Source of the DNA: MM2 sp035460165
Lineage (GTDB): Bacteria; Pseudomonadota; Gammaproteobacteria; Burkholderiales; Methylophilaceae
Reading direction: 5' to 3'
NCBI GenBank assembly: GCA_035460165.1
Contig: DATHWW010000018.1
Span: forward strand, 36,044-100,043
DNA: 64,000 bases
Shown here: piece after piece, positions 24,623 through 34,209 of the stretch
Position numbering within the stretch: position 1 is the stretch's first letter
Layout of the letters: each line of letters starts with the position of its first letter
Made by a program: the position numbers and the translations under genes
Notes under the pieces: model-generated
The model's input: the letters and a program-made list of their open reading frames with translations, nothing else
Told to the model about the DNA's origin: nothing
Database searches by the model: none

Positions 24623-26821
24623 CTACACCAGTCTATCCATCACTTCGAGCAAGTTGCTCTGCTCGAAGCTGCGTTTGACGATATAGGCATCGGCGCCGAC
24701 ATCGATGCCCCGCTCGCGATCCTCGCGCGAATCCAGCGCCGTGATCAGCACCACCGGCAGGTCGGCCAGCTTCTTGTCGCCGCGTATCTTCGCGGTGAGA
24801 TCGAAACCGTCCATGCGCGGCATTTCCACGTCCGACACCACAATGTCGAAACCGCCATTGCGCAGCAGCGTATAGCCATCCACGCCATCTACCGCGGTAC
24901 TGACCCGATAGCCCCCCAGTTCGAGTATGCCCTTGATCAGGCTGCGCGCGGTGATGGAATCTTCCACCACCAGCACATGTTTCTGACGGGCAGCATTCTC
25001 CTGCGGCTTGGCGATGATGCTCCCCGTCCTGGCGGTCGGCGCCAGCATCGCCGATTTCATCAGGTCGGATACATTGAGGATGGGCACCGCCTTGCCGTTG
25101 CCGAGGATGGTGGCTGCGGCGATATTACGGACGCGTGAAAGCTGCCGGCCCAGTCGCTTGACCAATACCTCCTGCTCGTTGAGCACTTCGTCCACGACGA
25201 AAGCGATATGCTTGCCGCTCGCCGTCAGCAGGGCGACCTGGATAAACGGATCGGTCGCGTCCTCGATGTGCGTAATCCCCAGCACGTCGCCCATGCGCAC
25301 CAACGCAAACGTCGTGTTGTTGATGCGTACCGTTGTGCGGTTCTCCGCTGTACGGATATCGGTTTTCAGTACGCGCGCCGTCTGTTCGACGTGGCTGGTG
25401 GGCAGCACGAAAATCTGCTCGCCCACCCGTATCGTGATGCCGCGATAAGTCGCGAGCGTCAGCGGCAGCAGGATGCGGAAACTGGTGCCGATCCCGGGAT
25501 GCGTCGTCACGTTGACCGAGCCGCCCAGCTTGTCGATTTTTTCGCGCACGATGGCAAGCCCCAGTCCCCGGCCGGAAATCTCGGTGATGATGGGGCTGGT
25601 GGAAACGCCGGAGTGATAAATCAGCTCCATCGCCCCGTTCTCATCCATGTTCGTTGCTTCTTCCCGGCTGAGCAGGCCGAGTCGTTGGGCATGCGTCTTG
25701 ACCTTTTCCGTATCGATGCCGCTTCCGTCGTCGGAAATGGTGATTTCCACGCGGTTGCCGCTGTTCGGCTGGATGGCAATGACAATTTGCCCGCGTTCCG
25801 GCTTGTGATGATGCGCACGTGTCGCAGGCGATTCGATGCCGTGGTCGATGGCGTTTCTGACCAGATGGGTCAGAGGATCCTTGATCGCCTCCAGTATCCG
25901 CCGGTCGGCTTCAAGCTCTTCGCCTTGCATCGCCAGCTCGATGCCCTTGCCATGCTGTTTTGCAAGGTCGCGTACCAGCCGCGGAAAGGCTTCCAGCACC
26001 GTCGAGAATGGCAGCATCAAGGCTTTTTTCATGTCCTCCAGCAGCTCGTCCACCATGCGGCCTATCATGCGCTGGTCCTGCTCGGTGGATTTGGTGATGG
26101 CGTTGAGCTGATGGTTCAGGTTCTTGATGAAGGTGGCGTTCTGATCCAGCAGTTCCTGCAATTGCGGCTGTTGTGCCAGCGTATGCTGGAAATCGGGATA
26201 CTGGCTGCTGAAATTCGACCATTCCTTGTTCATCATGGCGGCCAGGTTCTGCATGGAGGAAAGTTCCTGCCGACGCTGTTGCAACAGCAGTTTGGCCGCG
26301 AGCATTTCTTCTGCCTGCAGGAAAATCGAATCCAGCTTGTCGGTGGAGATGCGCACCGTGTTCGCCACCATGGTGCTTTCTCCGCCGGGTGGCTTGTTGG
26401 CAGGAGTCTGTGGAGATGCGGGCCCCGGTTCGGAAAGGGGCGCCTGCGCTGCTTGAGGTGGGAAAGGGGGTGCCGCATTTTCCCCATTCAGCAGCGCGCT
26501 CAACTGGTTCAGCGTCAATTGCAGGCTGTCGAACAACGCGGATGAAGTAGGGAGCTCGCCGCGCTTCATCGCCGAAAAGGTGCTTTCCAGCGATTGGCAG
26601 ATGCTTTCGATGGCACTCTCGTTTACCGAACGTGCAGCCCCCTTCAGACTGTGCGCTTCGCGGAAAACCTGTTCTACCAGCGTGGCGAACTCGGCTGTTT
26701 CCGGTTGGCGCTCCATCCCGGCGATTCCGGCATAGAGCGCGTCGATATGCTCCCGCGCTTCCAGCCGGAAGGTGGTCAGCAGCCGCTTGAGGAATTCGTC
26801 GTCGTTGTCAGGCGTCGCCAT
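24623..26821 (-). CDS. CheA-REC hybrid histidine kinase (WspE-like)
   Basis: Central kinase of the chemosensory system, 732 residues. It has an N-terminal Hpt (P1) with phospho-His57 (EAHSLKGAARS), no P2 domain, a Pro-rich linker (115-150), a long helical P3, the ATPase (NAIDHGIE 323-330, DDGSGID, GRGLGLAIV), a CheW-like P5 (about 455-595), and a C-terminal receiver with Asp664 (VVSDVEMPRMDG). The C-terminal REC and missing P2 are the layout of WspE and FrzE-type kinases rather than flagellar CheA. It lies 8 bases downstream of the first of four receptor genes. Confidence 0.94.
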   Translation of the reverse strand: MATPDNDDEFLKRLLTTFRLEAREHIDALYAGIAGMERQPETAEFATLVEQVFREAHSLKGAARSVNESAIESICQSLESTFSAMKRGELPTSSALFDSLQLTLNQLSALLNGENAAPPFPPQAAQAPLSEPGPASPQTPANKPPGGESTMVANTVRISTDKLDSIFLQAEEMLAAKLLLQQRRQELSSMQNLAAMMNKEWSNFSSQYPDFQHTLAQQPQLQELLDQNATFIKNLNHQLNAITKSTEQDQRMIGRMVDELLEDMKKALMLPFSTVLEAFPRLVRDLAKQHGKGIELAMQGEELEADRRILEAIKDPLTHLVRNAIDHGIESPATRAHHHKPERGQIVIAIQPNSGNRVEITISDDGSGIDTEKVKTHAQRLGLLSREEATNMDENGAMELIYHSGVSTSPIITEISGRGLGLAIVREKIDKLGGSVNVTTHPGIGTSFRILLPLTLATYRGITIRVGEQIFVLPTSHVEQTARVLKTDIRTAENRTTVRINNTTFALVRMGDVLGITHIEDATDPFIQVALLTASGKHIAFVVDEVLNEQEVLVKRLGRQLSRVRNIAAATILGNGKAVPILNVSDLMKSAMLAPTARTGSIIAKPQENAARQKHVLVVEDSITARSLIKGILELGGYRVSTAVDGVDGYTLLRNGGFDIVVSDVEMPRMDGFDLTAKIRGDKKLADLPVVLITALDSREDRERGIDVGADAYIVKRSFEQSNLLEVMDRLV

Positions 26822-26829
26822 GGCGATTG

Positions 26830-28470
26830 CTAGCTCCGCTCCATCAATTGTTTCAGCTTCTGCCCGACCGTGTGGATGTTTTCCGCCGCGGCTTTGGCCT
26901 GCCCGGCACTATCCACATTCAAGCGTGCAGCCTGGGTGATGCCCTTGATTGCCATCACTGCCTGATCCATGCCGATCAGCTGTTGCTGCGCCGATACCGC
27001 AATCTGGGTTGCGGCGCGCGCGGCTTCTTCTATGCTTTCCGCCAGCGCATTGATCGATTGCCCGACTTCGCCGGAAAGCCGTACGCCGGACTCCACCGCC
27101 TTGCTGCCTTGCTCGGTGGCCATTACGGCGGCGTTGGTGGCCTTCTGGATTTCGCCCAGGATCGCGCGCACCTGGGTAGTAGCCTGCTTGGATTGACCCG
27201 CCAGGCTTTTCACTTCCTGCGCGACCACGGCGAAGCCCTTGCCTTGCTCGCCGGCCTTGGCCGCCTCGATGGCGGCGTTTACCGCGAGCAGGTTGGATTG
27301 TTCGGCCAGGTCGTTGACGGTGGCGATGATTTCGCCGATGGTCTGGCTCTGCTCGGATAGGCGGATGATGCTTTCCGCCACCGACTCCATCTGTCCCTGA
27401 ATGTGCCGCATGGCGTCGACGGATTCCGCGACCGATTTTTTGCCGTGTTGCGAGATTTCTGCGGTTCGCTGGGCGGATTCGGAAACATGGCGCGCTTTGT
27501 CCGCAGCCATCAGCGCGGTCTGCTTGACTTCTTCCACCGTGGAGGTGGTCTCGCTGACGGCCGTGGCCGTGTTGGTGGAGCCCGAGGCGACTTGGCTGGC
27601 GGCATCGAGAATGTCGCTGGTGGAGGCGGCGAGTACGGTGACGGTTTCCTGCATTTCCTGCAGGAGGCGGCTCATCCCGGCTTCGGCGCGCTTGCGCTCG
27701 GTGATGTCGATCACGCTGGTCAGCACCAGGTTGCCTTCTTCGCTCTGGATCGGGTTAAGGCCGATTTCCACGGGAAATTCACGGCCGTCCTTGCGCAGCC
27801 CGAAAAGATCGCGCCCCGCACCCATCGACCGTACGCTGGGGCTGGCAAAGAATGACGAACGAAATCCGCCGTGCATGCTGCGAAAGCGTTCCGGCACCAG
27901 CTTGTCGATCGACATTCCGACCAGTTCTTCGCGCGGGTAGCCGAAAAGCTTTTCGGTCTGTGCGTTGACCAGCGTTATGAGCCCATCCTCTCCCACCAGG
28001 ATGATGGCGTTTGGCGCAGATTCGACCACGCGCCGAAAACGCTCTTCGGCACGTTTGCGTTCGGTAATGTCGATGATGCTGGCCAGCACCAGGTCGCGTC
28101 CGCCGCCGTGTATGGGGTTGAGCCCGATTTCCACAGGAACCTCCTTACCATCCTTGCGCAGGCCGAACAAATCGCGCCCGGCGCCCATGCTGCGCACGCT
28201 GGGACTGATGAAATAACCGCCCCGATGCCCCGGGTGCGTGGCGCGATAACGTTCCGGCACCAGGATTTCGATCGGCTTTCCGATCAGTTCCTTGCGCGCA
28301 TAGCCGAACATTTTTTCGGTTTGCGCATTGATCAGCACGATTTTGCCGTCGCGGCCTACCAGCACAATGGCGTTGGGTGCTGCTTCAACGATGTCGCGAA
28401 ATATTTCCGGCCCTGTTCCCAAGGAGAAAAAACGAAAAATCCAGGGCATTTCCGTCAGACTGCGCATCAT
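26830..28470 (-). CDS. soluble methyl-accepting protein with tandem PAS domains
   Basis: Receptor of 546 residues with no convincing membrane helix, so probably cytoplasmic. Two PAS domains with S-box continuation (about 20-140 and 141-262) are near-duplicates; both contain SVRSMGAGRDLFGLRKDG, 121 residues apart, and end in DITERKRAE. The methyl-accepting signalling domain follows, with the hairpin tip DLAEQSNLLAVNAAIEAAKAG. There is no HAMP domain and no CheR-tethering pentapeptide at the C-terminus. Its ATG overlaps the stop of the next receptor upstream (ATGA). PAS ligands could be haem, flavin or a small molecule; none is evident from sequence. Confidence 0.92.
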   Translation of the reverse strand: MMRSLTEMPWIFRFFSLGTGPEIFRDIVEAAPNAIVLVGRDGKIVLINAQTEKMFGYARKELIGKPIEILVPERYRATHPGHRGGYFISPSVRSMGAGRDLFGLRKDGKEVPVEIGLNPIHGGGRDLVLASIIDITERKRAEERFRRVVESAPNAIILVGEDGLITLVNAQTEKLFGYPREELVGMSIDKLVPERFRSMHGGFRSSFFASPSVRSMGAGRDLFGLRKDGREFPVEIGLNPIQSEEGNLVLTSVIDITERKRAEAGMSRLLQEMQETVTVLAASTSDILDAASQVASGSTNTATAVSETTSTVEEVKQTALMAADKARHVSESAQRTAEISQHGKKSVAESVDAMRHIQGQMESVAESIIRLSEQSQTIGEIIATVNDLAEQSNLLAVNAAIEAAKAGEQGKGFAVVAQEVKSLAGQSKQATTQVRAILGEIQKATNAAVMATEQGSKAVESGVRLSGEVGQSINALAESIEEAARAATQIAVSAQQQLIGMDQAVMAIKGITQAARLNVDSAGQAKAAAENIHTVGQKLKQLMERS

Positions 28471-30359
28471 GATCTCCGCTCTCTGTTATCGGTCATGTCA
28501 GCTTGGTAGGTCGTTGTCAATTGCTGCAATTTAAGGCCCAGCTCATGCAATTTTCTGACCACATCCTCGGTTTGTTTCGTGCTGAGCACATTTTGCGCGC
28601 TGGCTTGCCCGATGCTATGCATTGCCAGCGCGACCTGATCCATGCCGGCCCATTGCTGCTGAGCCGATACCGCAATCTGCATGGCCGCTTGTGCCGCGCC
28701 TTCGATGCTGTCGGTCAACATCCGGATTGCTTCATCTGCCCTTGTGGAGAGCTCCACGCCCGATGCCACCGCCTTGCTGCCTTGTTCGGTGGTCAGCACT
28801 GCGGTGGCGGTTGCCTTCTGGATGTCATTCAAAATCGTCCGTACCTGCGCGGTGGCCTGCCGGGATTGCTCCGCGAGCCGCTTGATTTCCTGTGCCACCA
28901 CGGCAAAGCCCTTGCCTTGATCGCCTGCTTTTGCCGCCTCGATGGCCGCATTGACGGCCAGCAATTTGGATTGCTCCGCCAGATCGCTCACCGAGGCCAT
29001 GATCTCGCCGATCGCCTGGTTTTGTTCGGATAGACGCGCGATGCTGGCGGCGGCCGACTCCATCTGCTGCTGAATATGCTGCATGGCATCAACCGATTCC
29101 TGCACCGATTTTCTGCCGCGTTGCGAGATTTGCGCCGTGTCCTGTGCCGTCTGTGCAACGTATTGCGCTTTCTCGGTCGAGAGCTGCGCGGTTTGTTTCA
29201 CTTGCTCCACGGTGGCGGTGGTCTGGGTGACTGCCGATGCCGTCTCGGCCGAGCTGGAGCCGAGTTGCATGGCGGCCTCCAGAATGTCCGTCGCGGACGC
29301 GTTCAGCACGGTGACGGTGGCCAGCATCTCTTGCATGAGCTGATGCAGCCTGGTTTCGGCGCGTGTGCGCTCGACAATTTCCTTGTGCGCGGCTTCATTG
29401 CTTCTCTGCAGATCCTGGGTCCGCTCCTGCACCCGCATTTCAAGATCGTCGCGCGCTGCCTGCAAGGAGGCTTCGGCATGCAGACGGCGGCTATCCGTTT
29501 CTTCAAGAGAATGGCAGTAGCGCCAAAGCAGGCTGGAGAAGACAAAAGTGTTCAGCATGACGATGAGCGATAAGCGAAACTCGGTGTCATAGAGACCGCC
29601 GCGCGTTCCGGCCCAGCATATCCAGCCGATGATGATCGGAATGAAGATAGTGGCAGGCAGCAGCCGGCGCGCCATTGCGCCGCCCGCGCCCTGGCCTGTG
29701 ACCGTCGCCATCAGTCCGTGACCGGCGCGTGCGGCGAGTATGCCGAATGCCAGCACGGCAAAGGCGAGGGCCGTGTGCAACGCCATTTTGGTATAACTGG
29801 CGAAGCCATAGAGCGACTGCACGCCATAGGCATAGCCGAGTAATGCCAGCAAGGCCACGACGAGAATGGCCAGCGCCAGATACTGCGCCGGCCGTTGCCC
29901 CCATGCCTCGCTGTCGGGAAACAGCAGCGCCAGTCCCGCCAGCAGAAAATTGAATGCCGTCGTGGGCGACATCCTGCCCGGCATCGAGGTTGCCACAGCG
30001 CCTTGCGTTTCCGTGAATAGTAGTTGGTCGATGCCGAAATCCACGCCCAGGAGGTATTCGCCGAGGGACAATAGCCCGATCAGCGCGACAGCTGCCGCAC
30101 TCCAGCGCGCGATAGACAATTGTCGCGGGCTGGCGTAACCCTGCTGCGACAGCCGCAGTGAGAGGCCGATCAGTACAAAGGCCAATGCTGTATTCGCCTT
30201 CATCGACACCAGGCTGGAGTGCAGGCTCTTCAGCAAATGAATCTCCAGTCCCCAGCCGATCAGTACGACCGTGCCGACCGCCATGACCACCACGCTGGCA
30301 GCTTTCGACCACGATTGGAATTGCCTGAGCATTCCGTTAGTCATGCGATTCTTCACCAT
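28467..30359 (-). CDS. methyl-accepting protein with eight-helix membrane input domain
   Basis: Receptor of 630 residues. The N-terminal 285 residues hold about eight hydrophobic segments (near 20-40, 53-70, 83-105, 131-148, 159-180, 191-210, 232-252, 262-282) with a SMPGRMSPTTAFNF motif between the third and fourth. This is an unclassified multi-helix sensor, not a standard periplasmic ligand domain. A coiled coil (about 290-345) joins directly to the methyl-accepting domain (tip DLAEQSKLLAVNAAIEAAKAG), without HAMP. It overlaps the soluble PAS receptor gene by four bases. The start is uncertain among ATG codons 1, 6 and 10. Confidence 0.88.
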   Translation of the reverse strand: MVKNRMTNGMLRQFQSWSKAASVVVMAVGTVVLIGWGLEIHLLKSLHSSLVSMKANTALAFVLIGLSLRLSQQGYASPRQLSIARWSAAAVALIGLLSLGEYLLGVDFGIDQLLFTETQGAVATSMPGRMSPTTAFNFLLAGLALLFPDSEAWGQRPAQYLALAILVVALLALLGYAYGVQSLYGFASYTKMALHTALAFAVLAFGILAARAGHGLMATVTGQGAGGAMARRLLPATIFIPIIIGWICWAGTRGGLYDTEFRLSLIVMLNTFVFSSLLWRYCHSLEETDSRRLHAEASLQAARDDLEMRVQERTQDLQRSNEAAHKEIVERTRAETRLHQLMQEMLATVTVLNASATDILEAAMQLGSSSAETASAVTQTTATVEQVKQTAQLSTEKAQYVAQTAQDTAQISQRGRKSVQESVDAMQHIQQQMESAAASIARLSEQNQAIGEIMASVSDLAEQSKLLAVNAAIEAAKAGDQGKGFAVVAQEIKRLAEQSRQATAQVRTILNDIQKATATAVLTTEQGSKAVASGVELSTRADEAIRMLTDSIEGAAQAAMQIAVSAQQQWAGMDQVALAMHSIGQASAQNVLSTKQTEDVVRKLHELGLKLQQLTTTYQADMTDNRERRS

Positions 30360-30376
30360 GCATTGTCATTTGCTGT

Positions 30377-31825
30377 TTACCGTTCTACCAGCCGTCTCAG
30401 GCGTACGCCTATTTCATGCAGGTCCTGCGCGGCGATCTCGGCCTGTTTTGTGCCTGCCATGTTTTGCGTGCTGGCTTGCTTGATGTTTTCCATCGCCAGC
30501 GCCACCTGATCCATGCCCACCAACTGTTGCTGGCTGGATGCCGAAATCTGCAAAGCGGCTTGCGCCGCATTCACGATGTTTTCCGAAAGCGTCTGGATGG
30601 TGGTGCCCGCGGTGCCGGATTGCCGGGCGCCGGCTTCTACCGCTTTTCCGTTGAGGTCGGTCGCCATGACCGCCAGTCCGGTCGCCTTCTGTATATCGTT
30701 GAGAATCGCCCGTACCTGCGCCGTCGCCTGGCGAGATTGTTCCGCCAGAGTTCTTACCTCTTGTGCCACCACGGCAAAGCCCTTGCCCTGATCGCCGGCC
30801 TTGGCCGCTTCGATGGCGGCATTCACCGCCAGCAAATTGGATTGCTCGGCGAGGTCGTTGACGGTGGCGATGATTTCGCCGATGGCCTGGCTCTGCTCGC
30901 CCAGCCGGGCGATGCTGTCTGCGGTCGAGGCCGTCTGGGAGCGGATGCGGTTGATGCCGTCGATCAGCGCCTCCACCGCCTGCTGGCCCGATACGGACAC
31001 CTGGGCGGTTTCCTGGGCGATGTCGGAGACCAGCTTCGCTTTTTGGCTGCTGATCTGCACGGTCTGCTTCACTTCCTCCACGGTTGCCGTGGTCTGGCTG
31101 ACCGCAGTCGCGGTTTCGGCGGCCGCACCGGCGACTTGCGTGGTCATGGCGAGGATTTCGGCGGAAGAGGAGGTGAGTTGCGCAATGGTTTCGCGCAGCT
31201 GGCGATTGATGGAGCGCGCAAGGTAGAGGCTCAGCAGCACGCATAACACGAAGCCGATAATCGATCCCAGGGTGATGAAAAAAGCGATGCGATCCACCAT
31301 TTCTCCCAACTGCTCGCGCTGGTCGGCCAATAGTGCCAGCTGGGAATTGCGGAACTGCTCGACCTTGGCTGTCAGCACGCGTGCTCGCGGCATCATCTCT
31401 TCCTCGCTCATCGCAATGGCTTCGGCGGTTTTCCCTTGCTGTACCAGGCCAATGGCTATCTGCACTTTCCCATCAAGTTCCTTGTGCATAACCGAGATTT
31501 CGTTCAATTCGACCAATTCCTGCTGGGAGACGGCGCTGTGGATTTTTTCGAATGCAACTGCAAATCGTTGTGCGTCGTGCTCCAACTCGCGTATGAAGTA
31601 TTGTTGCTGATCCTTAAAAAGAAACATTCCACGGTAATGCTGGATCTGCGAGCTGACGGCGATTCTGAGCTCGCTGGCGCCATCGGCCAGAACCGCGCGC
31701 TTATTGATGTAGCGGTCGTACTGCTTCTGCTCTAAATCGCGTCCGTAAAACGCGCCCGCCGCCAACAGCAGGAACAGCGACAGCACCACCATAAAACCGC
31801 CTATGATTTTTGTGCCGATAGTCAT
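30377..31825 (-). CDS. methyl-accepting protein with helical periplasmic domain
   Basis: Receptor of 482 residues with the classical topology: first membrane helix at about 5-27, a mostly helical periplasmic domain of roughly 155 residues (four-helix-bundle or CHASE3-like), second helix at about 183-205, then the methyl-accepting domain. The linker after the second helix (ARSINRQLRETIAQLT) is too short for a clear HAMP. The hairpin tip is DLAEQSNLLAVNAAIEAAKAG. No adaptation pentapeptide is present at the C-terminus (RLRRLVER). It lies 17 bases from the next gene downstream and 28 from the CHASE8 receptor upstream. Confidence 0.9.
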   Translation of the reverse strand: MTIGTKIIGGFMVVLSLFLLLAAGAFYGRDLEQKQYDRYINKRAVLADGASELRIAVSSQIQHYRGMFLFKDQQQYFIRELEHDAQRFAVAFEKIHSAVSQQELVELNEISVMHKELDGKVQIAIGLVQQGKTAEAIAMSEEEMMPRARVLTAKVEQFRNSQLALLADQREQLGEMVDRIAFFITLGSIIGFVLCVLLSLYLARSINRQLRETIAQLTSSSAEILAMTTQVAGAAAETATAVSQTTATVEEVKQTVQISSQKAKLVSDIAQETAQVSVSGQQAVEALIDGINRIRSQTASTADSIARLGEQSQAIGEIIATVNDLAEQSNLLAVNAAIEAAKAGDQGKGFAVVAQEVRTLAEQSRQATAQVRAILNDIQKATGLAVMATDLNGKAVEAGARQSGTAGTTIQTLSENIVNAAQAALQISASSQQQLVGMDQVALAMENIKQASTQNMAGTKQAEIAAQDLHEIGVRLRRLVER

Positions 31826-31853
31826 CTTGCACCCCGTGTCTTCAGTGATTGCT

Positions 31854-33623
31854 TCATACCTTGTAGCGCTCTACCAGATGCTTCAGCCGGATGCCCAGCT
31901 CATGCAGGCTATGCGCGGCGACCTCCGCCTGGCGTGTGCTTTCCATATTCTGTGACGTGGTTTCGCGGATGTTGGCCGTCGCCAGCGCCAACTGATCCAT
32001 GCCGACCATCTGCTGCTGTGCCGATACGGCGATCTGGTTGGCCGCTGCGGCGTTTTCACCAATGCTTTCCGCCAGTTGCAGGATGGCCTCGCCCGCTTCG
32101 CGCGATTGCAGCACGCCGTTTTCCACCGCTTTTGCTCCTTGCTCCGTCGCCAGCACTGCGATGTTGGTACCTTTCTGGATATCGCCCAGCAGGCTGCGGA
32201 TCTGGGCGGTGGCTTTCTTGGATTGCTCGGCGAGGTTCCTGACCTCCTGCGCCACCACTGAAAAGCCCCTCCCGTGCTCACCGGCCTTGTTGGCTTCGAT
32301 GGCGGCGTTGACGGCAAGCAGGTTGGATTGCTCGGCCAGATCCTTCACAGTGGCGACGATCTCGCCGATGGCCTGGCTTTGCTCGCTCAAGCGCACGATG
32401 CTCTGGGCGATGGATTCCATCTGCTGCTGGATGAGATTCATGCCTTCGATCACGTCCTCGACCGATTTGCGGCCAGTCTGGGAAACGGTCACGGCTTTCT
32501 GCGCGGTATCCGATACGTGCTTGGCTTTCTGGCTGGAGAGCTGCACGGTCTGCTTCATTTCATCGACCGTGGAAACGGTCTGCGCCACGATGGTTGCGGT
32601 TTCGGTTGCGCCGGCGGCGATCTGCGAGGTGCCGGTCATGATCGCGCTGGTCGAGGCCGCCAGTACGCCGACGCCTTCGGCCAGCTCGCTGTTGATTGAG
32701 CGCAGGTTTTCCACCATGGAGGCGAACGCCTGTCCCAGGACGTCGTGTGCATTGGGCGTAGCAATCTGCACGGTCAGGTCGCCGGAGGCGATTCTGCTGG
32801 CGACCTCTGCCTTGGCGCGCAAGCTGTCCACCATCGCCGCAAAAGTAGTGCCCAGCGCATCGCGATCCGATTGCGGCGTGATTTTCAGGTTCAGGTCACC
32901 TTGTGCAATTTGTCGTCCGATGGTGGCTTTTTCCTGGAGAGAAGCTGCCATTTCGCGGAACTTGTCTTCGAGGAAGCCGATTTCATCGGTGCGTGGCTGC
33001 TTAAGCGGCCGGACCACGATTTCGCCGGAGGCGATCTGCCGGGCATCCTCCGTCATGTCCAGCAAGGGCTCGACGATGACTGCATGCAGCCGCCTGGATA
33101 CGGGGAGGGTGATCGCCAGCGAGCCCAGCATCACCAGCATGATGATGCTGCCGTAGCGCACGATGCGGTTGATCAGCGGTTCGGTTTGCACGCGCATGTA
33201 AACCATGCCTATCTGCTGCGTTTTCTCCATGATGGGCCAGAAAATCGTCAGTTCGCTGCCGTCGAACAGCGTTCCTTGCGGCAGCGCTTGCGGCGGTGGA
33301 GGCGTGGTGGTGTCGAAACTCAGGTAATGGGTAAAGAGCTCGCCTTTTTCGTTGTACACCGCCGCGGCTTTGACGTCAGGGTTGGAGCGCAGCGCCTGCA
33401 AATACTCCTGCGCTGCCTTACGATCGCCGAACACCAGCGATGCCGAGACATTCGACGCAACGATATTGGCGCGCACCGCCATGTCCTGCTTTTGCTGGGT
33501 GCGGTAGGCCACGCTGTCGTAAGCGACGATGAGGATGCCTGCCAACAGCAGGGCGATGGCACTTGCCAGTACGGTGATCAGCGTCAGCTTGCGCCCGATG
33601 GGAACGTTGAGCAGCCAATTCAT
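31854..33623 (-). CDS. methyl-accepting protein with CHASE8 input and three HAMP-like repeats
   Basis: Receptor of 589 residues. First membrane helix about 14-36; periplasmic domain 37-155 resembling CHASE8, the input of YfiN/TpbB-type cyclases (ANIVASNVSASLVFGD, SNPDVKAAAVYNEKGELF); second helix about 157-176. Three HAMP-like units follow, marked by the repeated RQIASGEIVV (196-205), RQIAQGDLNL (237-246) and RIASGDLTV (277-285). The methyl-accepting domain carries DLAEQSNLLAVNAAIEANKAG at its tip. The gene directly upstream is yfiR, whose product normally binds a CHASE8 periplasmic domain. The pair suggests a YfiR-controlled chemoreceptor. Confidence 0.9.
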   Translation of the reverse strand: MNWLLNVPIGRKLTLITVLASAIALLLAGILIVAYDSVAYRTQQKQDMAVRANIVASNVSASLVFGDRKAAQEYLQALRSNPDVKAAAVYNEKGELFTHYLSFDTTTPPPPQALPQGTLFDGSELTIFWPIMEKTQQIGMVYMRVQTEPLINRIVRYGSIIMLVMLGSLAITLPVSRRLHAVIVEPLLDMTEDARQIASGEIVVRPLKQPRTDEIGFLEDKFREMAASLQEKATIGRQIAQGDLNLKITPQSDRDALGTTFAAMVDSLRAKAEVASRIASGDLTVQIATPNAHDVLGQAFASMVENLRSINSELAEGVGVLAASTSAIMTGTSQIAAGATETATIVAQTVSTVDEMKQTVQLSSQKAKHVSDTAQKAVTVSQTGRKSVEDVIEGMNLIQQQMESIAQSIVRLSEQSQAIGEIVATVKDLAEQSNLLAVNAAIEANKAGEHGRGFSVVAQEVRNLAEQSKKATAQIRSLLGDIQKGTNIAVLATEQGAKAVENGVLQSREAGEAILQLAESIGENAAAANQIAVSAQQQMVGMDQLALATANIRETTSQNMESTRQAEVAAHSLHELGIRLKHLVERYKV

Positions 33624-33657
33624 GGGGCGATCACCTCGGAAGATGCAAGAAAATGCG

Positions 33658-34209
33658 TCATGGTTGTTGCCTCGGCTTGACGTTGAGGGCCAAGCTCAAC
33701 AGTTTCGAACTGAGAACCAGATTGTTCTCGGTGGCGGCCGTTTCGTCGATTTCGAAGCGCACCCGGTTGTCCTTGAGGACGAAATTGACGATGGCACCTT
33801 TGCCTCCGTTGTCGCTGACGGTCAGCACCGGACTGCCGCGCAGGCTGTCGATGGTCTGGAGGGTGGTCGGGTCGCCATTGCCAAAATACGCGATATCGCA
33901 TCCAGACTCGGGCGTAACGGTCTTCAGGCGCCGCACGACGATCGGCCGGTTGCCCGGCTGCTGTTTGGCCGCGGCGGAATCCAATGTTTTGCCGAATGGG
34001 TCTTCACCGGCCACGCACAAATTGAGTTCGCTGCCCGGAGTTGCATCCGGCCAATCGACGTAAATGCCGAACTTGGTGAGATAGGCCGCCTTGACGGCAA
34101 CTTCCACCGGCTCCGCTGCCGGCACGGCGAGAGGCGCCACCGTGGCGATGACCAGCGGCAGCCAGTGCCGCATGCGAATGAAACGCGTCATGGGGGTCAG
34201 AATTGCCAT
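33658..34209 (-). CDS. YfiR-family periplasmic protein (DUF4154)
   Basis: Periplasmic regulator of 183 residues from the ATG at 34209, chosen because GGAGG lies four bases upstream. A signal peptide (about 1-32, ending AVPAAEP) is followed by the YfiR fold: VKAAYLTKFGIYVDWP, LCVAGEDPFG (Cys65), SGCDIAYFG (Cys104), SLRGSPVLTVSD and ENNLVLSSKLLSLA. In Pseudomonas, YfiR represses the CHASE8-HAMP-GGDEF protein YfiN by binding its periplasmic domain. Here it overlaps the TonB receptor gene by 13 bases and is 34 bases before the CHASE8 receptor gene. The likely partner is thus a chemoreceptor. Confidence 0.88.
   Translation of the reverse strand: MAILTPMTRFIRMRHWLPLVIATVAPLAVPAAEPVEVAVKAAYLTKFGIYVDWPDATPGSELNLCVAGEDPFGKTLDSAAAKQQPGNRPIVVRRLKTVTPESGCDIAYFGNGDPTTLQTIDSLRGSPVLTVSDNGGKGAIVNFVLKDNRVRFEIDETAATENNLVLSSKLLSLALNVKPRQQP

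Noticed and set aside
23258..25138. Long open frame (626 codons) on the plus strand across cheB and cheA
   Set aside because: Runs antisense through two genes with intact catalytic motifs; rich in His/Arg/Gln repeats typical of shadow frames.
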